A stretch of 64,000 nucleotides of DNA from Streptomyces finlayi (GTDB lineage Bacteria; Actinomycetota; Actinomycetes; Streptomycetales; Streptomycetaceae), in assembly GCF_014216315.1 (NCBI RefSeq), contig NZ_CP045702.1:5580001-5644000 (forward strand), read 5' to 3'. The position numbers and the translations under genes were made by a program. Positions within the stretch are counted from its first letter, which is position 1, and every line of letters begins with the position of its first letter. The notes beneath the pieces were generated by a model that saw only the letters and a list, made by a program, of their open reading frames with translations, was not told the origin of the DNA and did not search any database. Positions 10,445 to 21,000 of this stretch are shown here, piece after piece.

Positions 10445-10787
10445 TGCGGTGCGGTACGTACCGCACCGCATTGCCGTTGCCGGGGATCGAGGCCGATGCA
10501 GCGGGATCCAGCAGGATGCTAATGTCCGTCTCTGTCGTGTTTCCGCAGGTGAGACGCATCACCCGTTTGGGTTCGAGTCCCACCCGCCCCACCTAGTATC
10601 CCCAGGCAGAATCGTTCTGACCTGGGGAAACACGCTTTTCGGGGGCGGTTTTGCGTGCAGCGTTCGCTGCACGTAGGTGCAGCGAACGTGAGGCTTCGGT
10701 CCTTCAAGGTAGATCTTGCATGGCTGTGAGCTGGTCTTTTGTGGCCCTGGCGTGTGTGGGACCGTTAAGAACGCTCCCACGGCCGTT
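10445..10787 (+). repeat. Dispersed structured repeat, copy A
   Basis: First of seven same-orientation copies. It opens with a perfect 26-bp palindrome (10445-10470). It then has the GTGA...TCAC stem, the T-arm-like GGGTTCGAGTCCCACC followed by CGCCCCACC (about 10569-10594), the CCCCAGG...CCTGGGG hairpin (10600-10627), a GTGCAGCG/CGCTGCAC hairpin, and a terminal GGGA...TCCC hairpin ending near 10787. Its first stem differs in sequence from the other copies but keeps pairing, which points to selection on structure. Confidence 0.85.
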
Positions 10788-11337
10788 GGGGGCGTCGCGT
10801 TCCACTCAACGTGTGTCGATCTTGTACTCGCGCCCGAGCGCCGTCATCGGGAAGCTTTGTATGGCTGGCTCTGGGCGGAAGCCTGATGCCCGAGGCGCTG
10901 CCTCAACCGGCGGGAGCTGGGGAGGTAGTCGCGTGTGAAGACTTCGTCCTCACTCCGGCACCTGGCTGGCCGCCCTGGCGGGCAGACCGAGCCGGGTGGT
11001 GAGAGCTTTCCAGTTTCTGGGCGTCGCGCACGCCCGCGCGGCGAGCCTCTCGCGCAGCGGGCCCAGGCCTGCGTACAAGCGCCGTCTCGCTCGTGGGGCC
11101 GCGACACCGCGCCCGCGCCGACGACGGGGGAGCGGCGACGGGGCGGCGAGGGCGGGTACCGAGTGCAATGAGCGCGCCGAGCACGTGCGACGGCGGCGGG
11201 CCAGCCGGCTGGCAGCAGCGTGCCGTGAGGTCTCCTACTCGGGCGGTGTTCCCATCACGACTCATCCGCAGGACGCGCAGCCGATCTGCGGGGAGATGCC
11301 TGCCCCGTCAGCGCAGCCACCAATCACGTCGCGCCTG
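10788..11337. other. Intergenic stretch with no supported gene
   Basis: The 550 bp between repeat copy A and hicB contain only GC-rich open frames without ribosome-binding sites or recognisable families. A minus-strand frame (10950-11168) encodes an Arg/Ala-rich peptide that I cannot distinguish from chance. Confidence 0.4.
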
Positions 11338-11766
11338 TCAGGCGGCAATGGGCTTCTTCCTGGCGCTCTTGTTCGGTGTTTTGGGTGCGAGTTGGGCGAT
11401 GCGCTGGTGTGTGACGCCGAGCATGCGTCCTGCTTCGGCCTGCGTCAGTCCGAGGCCGACGAGTGTCTTTGCTGCTCGCGTCATCGCTACGCGTCGGCGC
11501 CTCTCCGCCTCTTGTGCGGCAGCATCGGCTTCTTCGGCTTCCCTGATGACCCTGAACATCGCCGGGTCGGCCGGGATGAGGTCGACGGTGTAGGCAGCCG
11601 GATCGTCCTCGATGTCCAGAACGAGGCTGACCAGATCACGCGCGTTGTCGTGGGCCTCGGTCCAGGTGAGGCCCTGCGTGACGTTCTGCTCTCCTTTTGG
11701 AAGGCCGTCGATGCTCACGACCCAGAAGCGTCCCTGACGCTCTGCTGTTGCCTTGTGCGTGGTCAT
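11338..11766 (-). CDS. hicB: HicB-family antitoxin with C-terminal HTH
   Basis: A 142-residue protein. Its N-terminal ~75 residues have the HicB partial RNase-H-like pattern (WVVSIDGLPKGEQNVTQGLTWTEAHDNARDLV). The C-terminal part carries a helix-turn-helix (LTQAEAGRMLGVTHQRIAQL). HicB proteins bind and inhibit HicA and usually repress their own operon. The gene follows the HicA gene on the same strand (66 bp apart), the canonical hicA-hicB order. It starts at the ATG at 11766. The C-terminal Lys-rich tail is unremarkable. The nested palindrome upstream of hicA is the likely operator for its HTH. Confidence 0.85.
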   Translation of the reverse strand: MTTHKATAERQGRFWVVSIDGLPKGEQNVTQGLTWTEAHDNARDLVSLVLDIEDDPAAYTVDLIPADPAMFRVIREAEEADAAAQEAERRRRVAMTRAAKTLVGLGLTQAEAGRMLGVTHQRIAQLAPKTPNKSARKKPIAA

Positions 11767-11820
11767 TCAGTGCGCCCCTTTTTTTGCTCAGTTCGATGAT
11801 GTGCGGACGGTTGGCCCGGA

Positions 11821-11848
11821 GGCCGAGGGGGCTCACGCCCCCTCGGCC
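11821..11848 (-). terminator. Hairpin enclosing the hicA stop codon
   Basis: Perfect 12-bp arms (GGCCGAGGGGGC / GCCCCCTCGGCC) flank a 4-nt loop, and the hicA stop codon falls in that loop. With no U-run it is not a standard terminator. It could attenuate or uncouple hicB expression, or shield the hicA 3' end. Function is inferred. Confidence 0.5.
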
Positions 11849-12030
11849 GTCCGGATGATCGATGCGGCGGTGCCCTCCGCGATCTCGGAGTGCCGGGGGA
11901 CATGGACTTTGACGGCGCCGATCTTGTACGTCTCGTGCCGACCCCGTCCGCTGCCTTCCGGCCCCGTGAAGTCAACCTCCTTCTCAGCTGCTATCTGCTT
12001 CAGCCGTTTCATGAGGTCTCTTCGCTTCAC
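11833..12030 (-). CDS. hicA: HicA-family mRNA interferase toxin
   Basis: A 65-residue HicA-like protein. It begins VKRRDLMKRLKQIA, has GRHETYKIG with the conserved histidine, and ends VPRHSEIAEGTAASIIRTA, which matches the HicA C-terminal pattern. HicA toxins are small dsRBD-fold ribonucleases that cleave mRNA. The GTG at 12030 is chosen because a -10-like TAGAAT ends 7 nt upstream and makes a leaderless transcript starting at this codon. An in-frame TTG at 12066 would place the start inside the promoter palindrome. An ATG at 12012 is the other option. It is followed by hicB. Confidence 0.82.
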   Translation of the reverse strand: MKRRDLMKRLKQIAAEKEVDFTGPEGSGRGRHETYKIGAVKVHVPRHSEIAEGTAASIIRTAEGA

Positions 12031-12078
12031 GCCAGTGATTCTAGTCTCGATTGAGTGCAGACTCAAGCAAGACTAGAA
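12031..12078 (-). promoter_or_regulatory. hicAB promoter and nested operator palindrome, probably leaderless
   Basis: On the minus strand, TTGAGT (12066-12061) and TAGAAT (12043-12038) are separated by exactly 17 bp, and the GTG start follows 7 bp later. The same segment is an imperfect 40-bp palindrome (12039-12078): 9-bp outer arms TTCTAGTCT/AGACTAGAA, 3-bp mismatches, 6-bp inner arms TTGAGT/ACTCAA and a 4-bp centre. Overlap of operator with both promoter hexamers fits autorepression by HicB. Confidence 0.7.
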
Positions 12079-12218
12079 CTCTAAGGGGGTGTATCTGTCA
12101 GGAAGCCTCCGACCTGCAGCGGAGTGCTGCAGTCGTCGCCGTGAATCGCGGCCCATGCCCCTCCCGTCATGGGTAGCCGACCTCAGTAAGGGCCACGCCC
12201 GTAGCCGTCGCGCAGATC

Positions 12219-12419
12219 GTGGAGAAGCCCATTCGAGCCCTCGGCGGCACCTGGGACACCCGGCGCGCCGTGACCGCGCTCCGCGACGCCGGTCACGGTG
12301 ACGGCGACCAGCGGCAGCAAGAGAAGCGAACCTGCAGAGCCCTCCGCGATCTTGCCGCAACAGGCGTCATCGCGACCGGCGTCGCGGACAGCGACATCTG
12401 CCGACTTGCCGAGCGGTGA
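12219..12419 (+). pseudogene. Short helical-protein remnant, unidentified
   Basis: From GTG 12219 the frame reads a plausible amphipathic peptide (RALGGTWDTRRAVTALRDAG, then DLAATGVI) and ends at 12419. The frame is closed a short way upstream by TAG. It has no ribosome-binding site and lies among IS relics. I take it as a possible gene fragment, and I do not recognise the family. The rest of 12079-12554 holds nothing I can support. Confidence 0.22.
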
Positions 12420-12554
12420 GCGCCCACGGACCGGAAGGCGCCGTGCTTGTGGCAGGCGCGGTCGAACTATCGAGAAGCGTATTCCCTGGTCCGCAAATGG
12501 TGCGTGGTCGTGGCGCCCCATGACTGCGTCGCTATCGCGATCGGTTGGAAATGG

Positions 12555-12776
12555 TCATGTGAGTCCGAGGGGCGCCGGCGGCCGGGTCAGATCCCGTCCG
12601 TGATTGCGTAGGCCCTCGGTGATGTTGTTCCGCCCTGCCAGGCGGAGCACACCGACGGCGAGGTGATGCAGGGAGGGCGCCGCCCGCGACGCACTGCTGG
12701 TCCGCACCTGCGCGGCATTCTTCCGAACGTCGCACCCCTGCGACATCACGACCCAATGGCTTGGCCGTCGGCCCAT
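12555..12776 (-). pseudogene. ISAs1-family transposase C-terminal relic
   Basis: About 70 residues with the typical ISAs1 transposase tail pattern: aromatic/basic lead, AAQVRTSSASRAAPSLHHLA, then GVLRLAGRNNITEGLRNHGRD. This matches the family's conserved region (VRTGxAPRxMAxLRNLAIxxLR...NIAxxLRxxxRD). The catalytic core is absent and both ends merge into unrelated DNA, so it is a dead fragment. Confidence 0.65.
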
Positions 12777-12925
12777 CCGCTACGGAACGTAGCGGCGCCC
12801 TGGGTTGGTAGCGGTGTCAGGGGGCTCATGAAAGCTCGCCGCAGACCGGGGTGGTGCGTTGTCCTCTCGAATATGGCTCTGCCTACGCCTCGAGGGCCGT
12901 GGTCGCGTTGAAGTGAAGAAGGGCT

Positions 12926-13265
12926 GGTGCAGCGAACGCTGCACGGTCCCCCGTTCCAGCCGGATCGAGGAGGATGCAGCCAGATGGAAACGGGTGGCTA
13001 TGTCCGTTGTTTTGGCATCGTCGCAGGTGAGAGGCGTCACGCTTTTGGGTTCGAGTCCCACCCGCCCCACCAAGATCCCCAGGCAGAAACGTTCTGACCT
13101 GGGGAAACGTGTCTTTCGGGGGCGTTTTGCGTGCAGCGGACGCCGCACGTAGGTGCGGCGAACGTGGGTCCTCGCACACCGAAGGCGAGCCCTGCATGGC
13201 TTTGACCTGGCCTTTTGTGGCGACGCCTCCGTGGGAGCGTCGTTGAAAGATCCCACGGCCGATTG
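12926..13265 (+). repeat. Dispersed structured repeat, copy B
   Basis: Well-preserved reference copy. Modules: hairpin GTGCAGCGAACGCTGCAC (12927-12944); block GGATCGAGGAGGATGCAGCC (12961-12980); GTGA...TCAC stem (13027-13040); T-arm GGGTTCGAGTCCC plus acceptor-like CCGCCCCACCA (13047-13072); hairpin CCCCAGG...CCTGGGG (13077-13104); second GTGCAGCG/CGCCGCAC hairpin (~13130-13147) followed by GGTGCGGCGAACGTG; terminal hairpin CGTGGGA...TCCCACG (13230-13258). Confidence 0.88.
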
Positions 13266-13608
13266 AGGAAGGCTCCGCACCCCACTCAGCCCGCCCCGTA
13301 TGGATGCGACATCGGCCCATTCGTGGGTGGCCTGTGGCTGCCGACTCGAGGCTCTGACGGGTGTCGCTGTAGTCGCCCTGACCCTCGAACTCTCCGGACC
13401 GGCCGGGCAGGTGACCGGCTCCGTCCGTTCACCCGGGGTGTTCCGTGAGTTCGGCGGGAGTGAGCCCACCGCTTTCCTGTAGCCGGCGGGTGTGTTCGAC
13501 GTCACTCAGGTCTCTTCGTGACGCGTGTGAAACCTGGAGCGATGTCCTGATTTACGCGGGTGGACTTACGGCTCTCCCATACCTACCGTCACATCGCTCT
13601 CGCAATAT
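13266..13608. other. Intergenic stretch upstream of the LamG gene
   Basis: No supported gene. It separates repeat copy B from the LamG/RHS locus and should hold the promoter for that locus, although I see no convincing -35/-10 pair. Confidence 0.4.
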
Positions 13609-16600
13609 GTGAGGGCATGGCGGGGGTTGGGGAGGGGCTGGGGGATGTTGTGTTGTGCCCGTTTGCGCAGAACGGTCGGTAGAGCCGCGGCGGTGAGTCT
13701 GGTCTGTGCTCTGGCCGCCGGTCTGTCCGGTGGCTCGGGAGCGCCCACGGCCTCGGCCCGCGTGCCAGCGACGGTGTTCAGCCGACCGCGCAGCAGGCTC
13801 CTGCGGGTGTCCCGGAAGGGTCGTCCGAGACGGATGCCCTGAACGAGGCGAAGCGCACGGGCGAGCGCGTGGAAGTGATGTCGCTGCGCGGTGAGTCCAG
13901 TGAAGTCTTCGCTACACCTGAAGGTCTGCTGCAGGCGCGGGAGCATCTGCGGCCGGTGTGGGCACGCAAGGACGGGACGTGGAAGGCGGTTGACACGTCG
14001 CTGGTCGCGTCCGGTGGCGCGGTGGCTCCCAGGGCGTCCACGGCCGAGCTCTCGTTCTCCAACGGAGGCGAGCGGCCGCTGGTGCGTCTCGCGCGTGCCG
14101 GTCGGACACTTGAGCTGTCCTGGCCTGGTGTCGTGCCGGCGCCGGCTCTCGCTGGCGACACGGCGACGTACACCGACATCCTTCCTGGCGTGGACCTGCG
14201 GCTCACGGCCACGCCGGACGGTTTCACTCAACTGTTGGTCGTCAAGTCGGCCGAAGCCGCAGGCAGCCCCCGTCTCGCCGAGCTGCGGTTGCGGCTTGCC
14301 ACGAGCGGCATGGCCGTGAGGGAGACGCCCGAAGGCGGGATTGAGGCGGTCGACCGGGGAGCGGGCGGTGTGGTGTTCGAAGCGCCCACTCCCGTCATGT
14401 GGGACTCCAGCCCGGGGGAGGCCGCCGTTGCCTCGCACTCGGCCACCTCGGTGATTTCCGCGCCGCAGGCCGGGTCCGGAGAGTCCGAGGAGCCCGGTGC
14501 CGGAGAGTCGGGGCAGCTCGCGCCGGTTGGGGTGGACGTGCCGGCCGGGGGTGACGAGTTGGTCCTCACTCCGGACCGGGATGTTCTGATGGGTCAGGAC
14601 ACGGTCTATCCGGTGTTCATCGATCCGCAGTGGTATTCGCCCAAGGCGTCGGCCTGGACGATGGTCTCGAAGTACTGGGCGGGTTCGCCGCAGTGGAAGT
14701 TCAACGGGGACTCCGATGCGGGGCTCGGGTACTGCGGGTGGGTGTACTGCAAGCCGTACGACACCAAGCGGCTCTTCTATCAGATTCCGACATCCCGGTT
14801 CGCGGGGAAGTCGATCCTGTCGGCAGAGTTCGTGGTGCGTGAGACGCATGCCGCTTCCTGTGACAAGCGGGAGGTCCAGTTGTGGCGGACGAAGGGGATC
14901 AACTCCTCGACCACCTGGAACTCGCAGAGCGCGTCCGGGTTCTGGGTGGACCACATCGAGAACCGGAGTTTCGCCTACGGCGCCGATGGCTGTGCGTCCG
15001 CCGACGCCGAGTTCAACGTGAAGAGCGTGGTTGCGCAGGCGGCAGCCGGGAAGTGGCCGACTCTGACCTTCGGTATGCGGGCCACGAGTGAGTCGGATCC
15101 GTATACCTGGAAGCGGTTCTCGGATGACGCGTTCCTGCGGGTGCAGTACAACCGTCCGCCCGCACAGATCAAGGCCTCGCAGCTGACGCAGAACCCGGGT
15201 GGCGCGTGTGGCAAGCCGGGCGCGGCCAAGCGGGTGCGGATCCTGCCGACGCTGCGGGCCAATGACGTGACCGACCCGGACAAGGACCGGGTCCGGGTGC
15301 AGTTCGAAGCCTCGTGGGACTCCGGGGACGGCAAGGGATTCATCAGCCGCTGGACCTCGGCCGTCTCCACCTACAAGGCATCGGGTTCCGACTTCTCCCT
15401 GTCGCTGCCCAGCAGTATCCCGAAGAACAGGACGATCGGCTGGTCGGCCCGCTCGAACGACGGGGCGCAGTGGTCGCCCTGGTCATGGGTCGGCTCCGCG
15501 ACCGCCTGCAACATGGTCTACGACACCTCCGTGCCGGCCGGCCCCTCCATCGTCTCCGGCCAGTACCCACCCTCCGACCCCGAGGATCCAGAGGACCCTT
15601 GGCTCGATGGCGTGGGCCGGTACGGCACCTTCACGGTCGACTCCTCCTCCACCGACGTGTCGAAGTACTGGTTCGGTGTCAACGGTGACCCGAGCAGCAA
15701 GCACACACTGACCACGTCGGGCGGCGGTGCGAAGACCATGAAGTTCATGCCGACCAGGACCGGCGTCAACTTCGTCACCGCGCAAGCCTTCGACACGGCG
15801 GGCAACGGCAGCGAGATCCGCACCTACCAGTTCCGGGTGAGGGCCGGGCAGCCGGACCGGCTGACCTGGGACCTCGATGAACCCGCCGGGGCGGCTGCGG
15901 CCAGGGGCCAGGGCGGCACCTGGCCGGCGGAACTGTTCGGCGGTGCACTGCCGGGGTCGGACGGTGTGACCGGCAATGGCCTCCACCTGGACGGCGTGGA
16001 CGACCACGCGGCCACACTCTCGCCGGTTCTGAACACCGGGAAGAGTTTCTCGGTGTCGTTGTGGGCGAGGCTTCCCGCCGACAAACCGGACGCCGCCACG
16101 GTGGCGGTATCCCAGGCGGGCCACAACACCAGTGGGTTCGAGATCTACCACTCCTCGGCGCTAGGTGGCTGGGCCTTCCTGCGGCACACCGCGGACGCGT
16201 CGGGGACCACGACGGTGCGCGCGGTGCAGCCCGCGTGCCCGGCGGGTGACACCGGGTGCGTGAGTGGCCGGCTTGGGGTCTGGACCCATCTGGTGGGGGT
16301 ATTCGACAACCCGGGCCAGCAGTTGAAGCTGTATGTCGACGGGAAGCTCGTCGGGACGGCTCCCTTCACGGGGCCGTGGGACGCGCGGGGCAGGACGATC
16401 CTGGGAGCGGCCTCGCACTACGGCACGACGGAGAACTTCTTCGGTGGTGATCTGGACGACGTGCAACTGTTCGACTATCAGTTGGTCGACGGCCAGGTGG
16501 CACGGTTGCACGCGAAGCAGCCGGTGGACACCAATCGCCCGGCCAAGCTCGTATGGCCGCTGGACGAGGACAGCGCGGCGACGACGCTGACGGGTCGTGC

Positions 16601-17954
16601 CCAGCAGGCGGATGCGGTGCTGCAGGGCGGTGCGAAGAGCGGGGCGGGAGGGGTGGCCGGTACCGGTTTGGAACTGGACGGTACTGATGACCGCGCCACC
16701 ACCGGCCGTCCTGTGATGGACACCTATCAGAGCTTCGCTGTCTCCGCTTGGGCACGGGTGCCCAAGGACAAACCCAACCGGGCGATGGTGGTGGCCCATC
16801 AGAACGGCATCGCCAACCGGGGCTTCGAGCTGTACCACTCCACCACGGGGTGGGTCTTCCAGCGGGCCATCGCCGACACGGCCGACGCCCCTCTTGTACG
16901 CGCGGTGGAGACCGCGATCAGTGACCCGAACTGCCCCCTGGCCGCCTCGGGTGAATGGGCTCACGCGGTGGGTGTCTACGACATCGACGCCCAGCAGATC
17001 CGCCTCTACGTCAACGGCTGCCTCAAAGCCACCCAGCCCTTCACCACGCCCTGGCTCGCCTCCGGATCCGTCACCCTGGGGGCGTCCGGCTACAGCAGCG
17101 GGTTCAGTAACTTCTTCCAGGGCAACCTCGACGACGTACAACTGTACGACCGCACCATCTCCGACGACGAGGTGCGGCAGCTGTTCAAGCAGCGCCCGCT
17201 GGTCAAGAGCCGCTGGCTGCTGGAGAGCAACCCCGCCGCGCCTGCCGCCTCCCCGAACGCGGTCGTCGGCGCCTACCCGCTGACGCTGAACGGCAATGCC
17301 GCGATCGGCTCCGGCTGGGTGGACAACGGCGCTCTCGTCCTGGACGGCGTCGACGACTACGCGGCCACCACCGGCGTTCCGCTGGACACGGGCGCCAGCT
17401 ACACGGTCACCGCATGGGCCCAGGCAGCGGCCGTCCCCGACGGGCCGGCCACCGTGATCAGCGCCGCAGGGGCCACCACGAGTGCCTTCGCCGTCCGCTA
17501 CGTTCCCGATGCGCAGGGCATCGGGCGGTGGCAGATCGAAGTGGCCGGCACGGACTCCGCCACCGCAGTCGCGGTCAGGGTGGAGAACCAGTCCTTCTAC
17601 AGCGCCACCGACTGGAACCACCTGGCGCTCGTGTACGACGGCTTCGCCGATCAGGCACGCCTCTACGTCAACGGCCAGCTGGAGCAGGTGACCTGCCCGG
17701 ACACCGACGAGGACGGTACGTCGGACGACCCGTCCTGCACGGACCGGGTGTCGTGGGCGGCCAACACGGCGGCCTTCCCGGCCACGAAGTCCCTGCAAGT
17801 GGGCCGCGTCCTGGACGGTTCCACCGCCGGTGAGTACTGGCCGGGCGGCATCGACGACATCTGGGCCTTCCAGGGAGCACTGGACGAGACGCAGATCAGC
17901 ATGCTGGCGCAGGGCTGGCCCGGCCTGCCCACACGAGTGCCAGCCGAGAACTGA
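13609..17954 (+). CDS. Secreted LamG-repeat protein with an apparent N-terminal frameshift
   Basis: A signal-peptide-like N-terminus (RRTVGRAAAVSLVCALAAGL) is read from GTG 13609 or ATG 13645. The body is read in a different frame, open from ~13770 to 17954 (GVQPTAQQAPAGVPEGSS onward). The two join near 13755-13765, where one base appears to be missing, so this is either a sequencing error or a real frameshift. The body has an N-terminal beta-rich region, a DNRLRE-like segment (~14630-15130), an Fn3/Ig-like stretch, and three LamG (concanavalin-fold) domains (~15850-16500, 16550-17180, 17210-17910), each with an LDGxDD(Y/H/R)A entry and a DDVQL(F/Y)D-type exit. In Streptomyces such proteins sit next to RHS/HINT toxins, as here. 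A role as surface or delivery partner is inferred. Confidence 0.8.
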
Positions 17955-17960
17955 CCACGC

Positions 17961-17989
17961 CCGTGGCCCGCCCGCAGGGCGGGCCACGG
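17961..17989 (+). terminator. Hairpin between LamG and RHS genes
   Basis: Perfect 13-bp arms (CCGTGGCCCGCCC / GGGCGGGCCACGG) with a 3-nt loop start 6 bp after the LamG stop codon. It is a likely terminator or attenuator, so the RHS gene may have its own promoter in the 85 bp that remain. Confidence 0.7.
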
Positions 17990-18074
17990 CCCATCGCAAC
18001 CACGCGCAGACTTCACCACCCACGCGAGCCAGTGGGCAGGCATGCCCGGGGCCGGATCCAGTGAGGGACGACGA

Positions 18075-21000
18075 ATGAACGGCAGAGCCGGATCGCGCAG
18101 ATGGGCCGTGCTACGCAGGCGAGTCGCCCTGAGTGTGTCGGCCGTCCTGGTCGGCACGCTTCTCCAGGGCGTCAGTGCCCCGGCGATCGCCGACGACGGC
18201 AAGGAACTCCCCGGACTGCCGAGCTCCGAGGAGCCACTTACCGGGCACACAGCCAAGGCCCGGCCCCGCACCGGCGACGGCGTACCGACCGCGCCGGAGG
18301 CCGAGCCCCGGGCGGACTGGGCCCGTGCGGGCACGGCAACGGTGAAGGTACCCGGCACGGGGCAGGCCCCCCGCAAGGCCGGGGCCCTGCCCGTCGCCCT
18401 GACCGCGCCGTCGCCGAGGACGGCCCGGCAGAAGAACGCACCCCCGCCCGCGGAGTCGGCTGCCGTGCGGGTGCTCGACCGGGCGCGAACGGCGAAGGCG
18501 GGCGTCGAGGGACTGCTGTTCACCCTCACGCCCGCGGCTCCCACCGGTGAGCGGCAGGCCGGGACGGTCGGCGTCGGTGTACAGGTCGACTACGCCGCCT
18601 TCGCCCAGGCCCACGGTGGCGCCTACGCCTCACGGCTGCGGCTGGTGCAGCTGCCCGCCTGCTCCCTCACAACCCCGGACAACCCGAACTGTCGTACGGG
18701 CAAGCCGGTCACCACCACCAACGACACAGAGAAGCACCGGCTCACCGCCACGGGCCTCGCCCTGCAGGCAGGCACTGCGACCGTACTGGCCGCCGAGGCC
18801 GGTGCCTCCAGCGAGGCCGGGGACTACACGGCCACCCCGCTCTCGCCCTCCGCGGCGTGGCACACCAACGTCAACACCGGTGACTTCACCTGGTCCTACG
18901 ACATACCCGTACCGGACGTTCCCGGCGGCATGCGTCCCATCCTCGGGATGAGCTATTCCTCCGGCAGCATCGACGGCCGTACGGGCACGACCAACAACCA
19001 GTCCAGCTGGGTGGGTGACGGTTTCGACCTGTGGCCCGGTTCCATCGAACGCCGCTACAAACCGTGTGCGGACGACGACATCAAGAACGCCGACGGCCAC
19101 ACACCCGGCGACCTGTGCTGGGGCTACGACAACGCCTTTATCTCCTTCAACGGCAAGGCGGGAGAACTGGTCCCCACCGGCAACGACACCTTCAAGCTCC
19201 AGAACGACGACGGCACGAAGGTAAGAAGACTGACCGAGGCCACCCGCGGCAACGGCGACAACGACAACGAGTACTGGGAACTGACCACCCCGGAAGGAAC
19301 CCGCTACTACTTCGGCTACCACCGACTGCCCGGCTGGGCCACCGGCAAGGAGACCACCGACTCCACGTGGACCGCCCCTGTCTACGGCGACGACAGCGGC
19401 GATCAGTGCCACGGCACGACGTTCGCCGACTCCTGGTGCCAGCAGGCCTGGCGGTGGAACCTCGACTACGCCGTCGACCTCCACGGCAACGCCGTCGCGT
19501 ACTACTACGACAAGGAGACCAACTCCTACGGCCGCAACCTGAAGGACGCCGACGACACGCCGTACGTCCGCGGCGGATCCCTCGACCGTATCGAGTACGG
19601 CCTCAAGGCGACCGACCTGTACGCGGACAAGGCCCTGGCCAAGGTAGATTTCGACAACGCCGAACGCTGTCTCCCCGAAACCGGGGTGACCTGTGCTGCA
19701 GACACCATCGGCGACAAGTCCTTCTACTGGTACGACACCCCGTGGGACATGAACTGCCCCGCGGCGACCACCTGCGACCAGGGCCGGCTCTCACCCACCT
19801 TCTGGACCCGCAAACGCCTGGCCTCCCTCACCACCCAGGTCCTCGGGAGCGACGGCACCTACTCCGCTGTCGACTCATGGAAGCTCGGCCACCGTTGGGG
19901 CATGGCCGACGTCGACTACCAGCTGCTCCTCGAATCGATCCAGCACACCGGCCACACCGCGACCCCGGCCGTCACCCTGCCGAAAACCACGCTCGGCTAC
20001 TCCCAGGCAGCCAACCGGCTGGACAGGACCGGCGACGGCAAGGCCCCTTTCATCAAGGAACGCCTGTCGGACATCTCAGACGAGTACGGCGGCCAAATCA
20101 GCGTCGACTACTCCGCCCCCGCCTGCGACTGGAACGCGCTTCCCGTCCCACAGACCAACACCACACGCTGCTTCCCCCAGTACATCGGGGGCAGCACCAG
20201 CGACGACCCGACCCTGCAGTGGTTCAACAAGTACGTCGTCGACGCTGTCACCCTCACCGACCGCACAGGGACTGCACCGGACCAGGTCACCCGCTACACC
20301 TACGTCGGCTATGCCGCCTGGCACTTCGACGACGACGACGGACTGACCAAGGAGAAGTTCAAAACCTGGTCCCAGTGGCGCGGCTACGGTCACGTCCGTG
20401 TCCAGACCGGTGGCGTCGGTGCCATGAAGTCTCAGGAGGAGCACTACTTCCTGCGCGGGATGCACGGCGACCGGAAAGCCCCTTCAGGCGGCACGAAGGA
20501 CGTGTCCGTCTCCCTGGGGGCAGGGGAGGGTGAGCCGATCACCGACCACGAAGCCGCAGGAGGATTCGAGTACAAGTCCGCCGTGTACTCCGCGCCGGGT
20601 GGCAAGGTCCTGAAAAAGACCGTCAGCAGGCCGTGGCACCACGAGACGGCCAGGCGGACCCGCTCCTGGGGCGCGATCACGGCGAACTTCACGGGCGCGT
20701 CGAACACCCGCGTCTTCACCTCCCTCGACAACGGCACGGGCGCCAGCTGGCGCGAGACCGCCACCTCCACCACGTACGACACCGTGGCGGGCCGGGCCGT
20801 CGAGGTGAACGACCTCGCCGACACCTCCCTCACGACCGACGACCAGTGCACCCGCTCCACGTTCGCCACCAGCACCGCCAAGAACATCCTGACGCTGCCC
20901 TCCCGCGTAGAGACGGTGGCCGCCGCCTGCACGGCGACGGTCGTCGACCGCAGCAAGGACGTCATTTCCCCCACCCGCACCGCCTACGACAACGGCACGT

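Noticed and set aside
10052..10471. N-terminal extension of the glycosyltransferase to 10471
   Set aside because: The frame is open, but it covers repeat copy A sequence and encodes no plausible leader; GTG 10051 begins the homology-like part.
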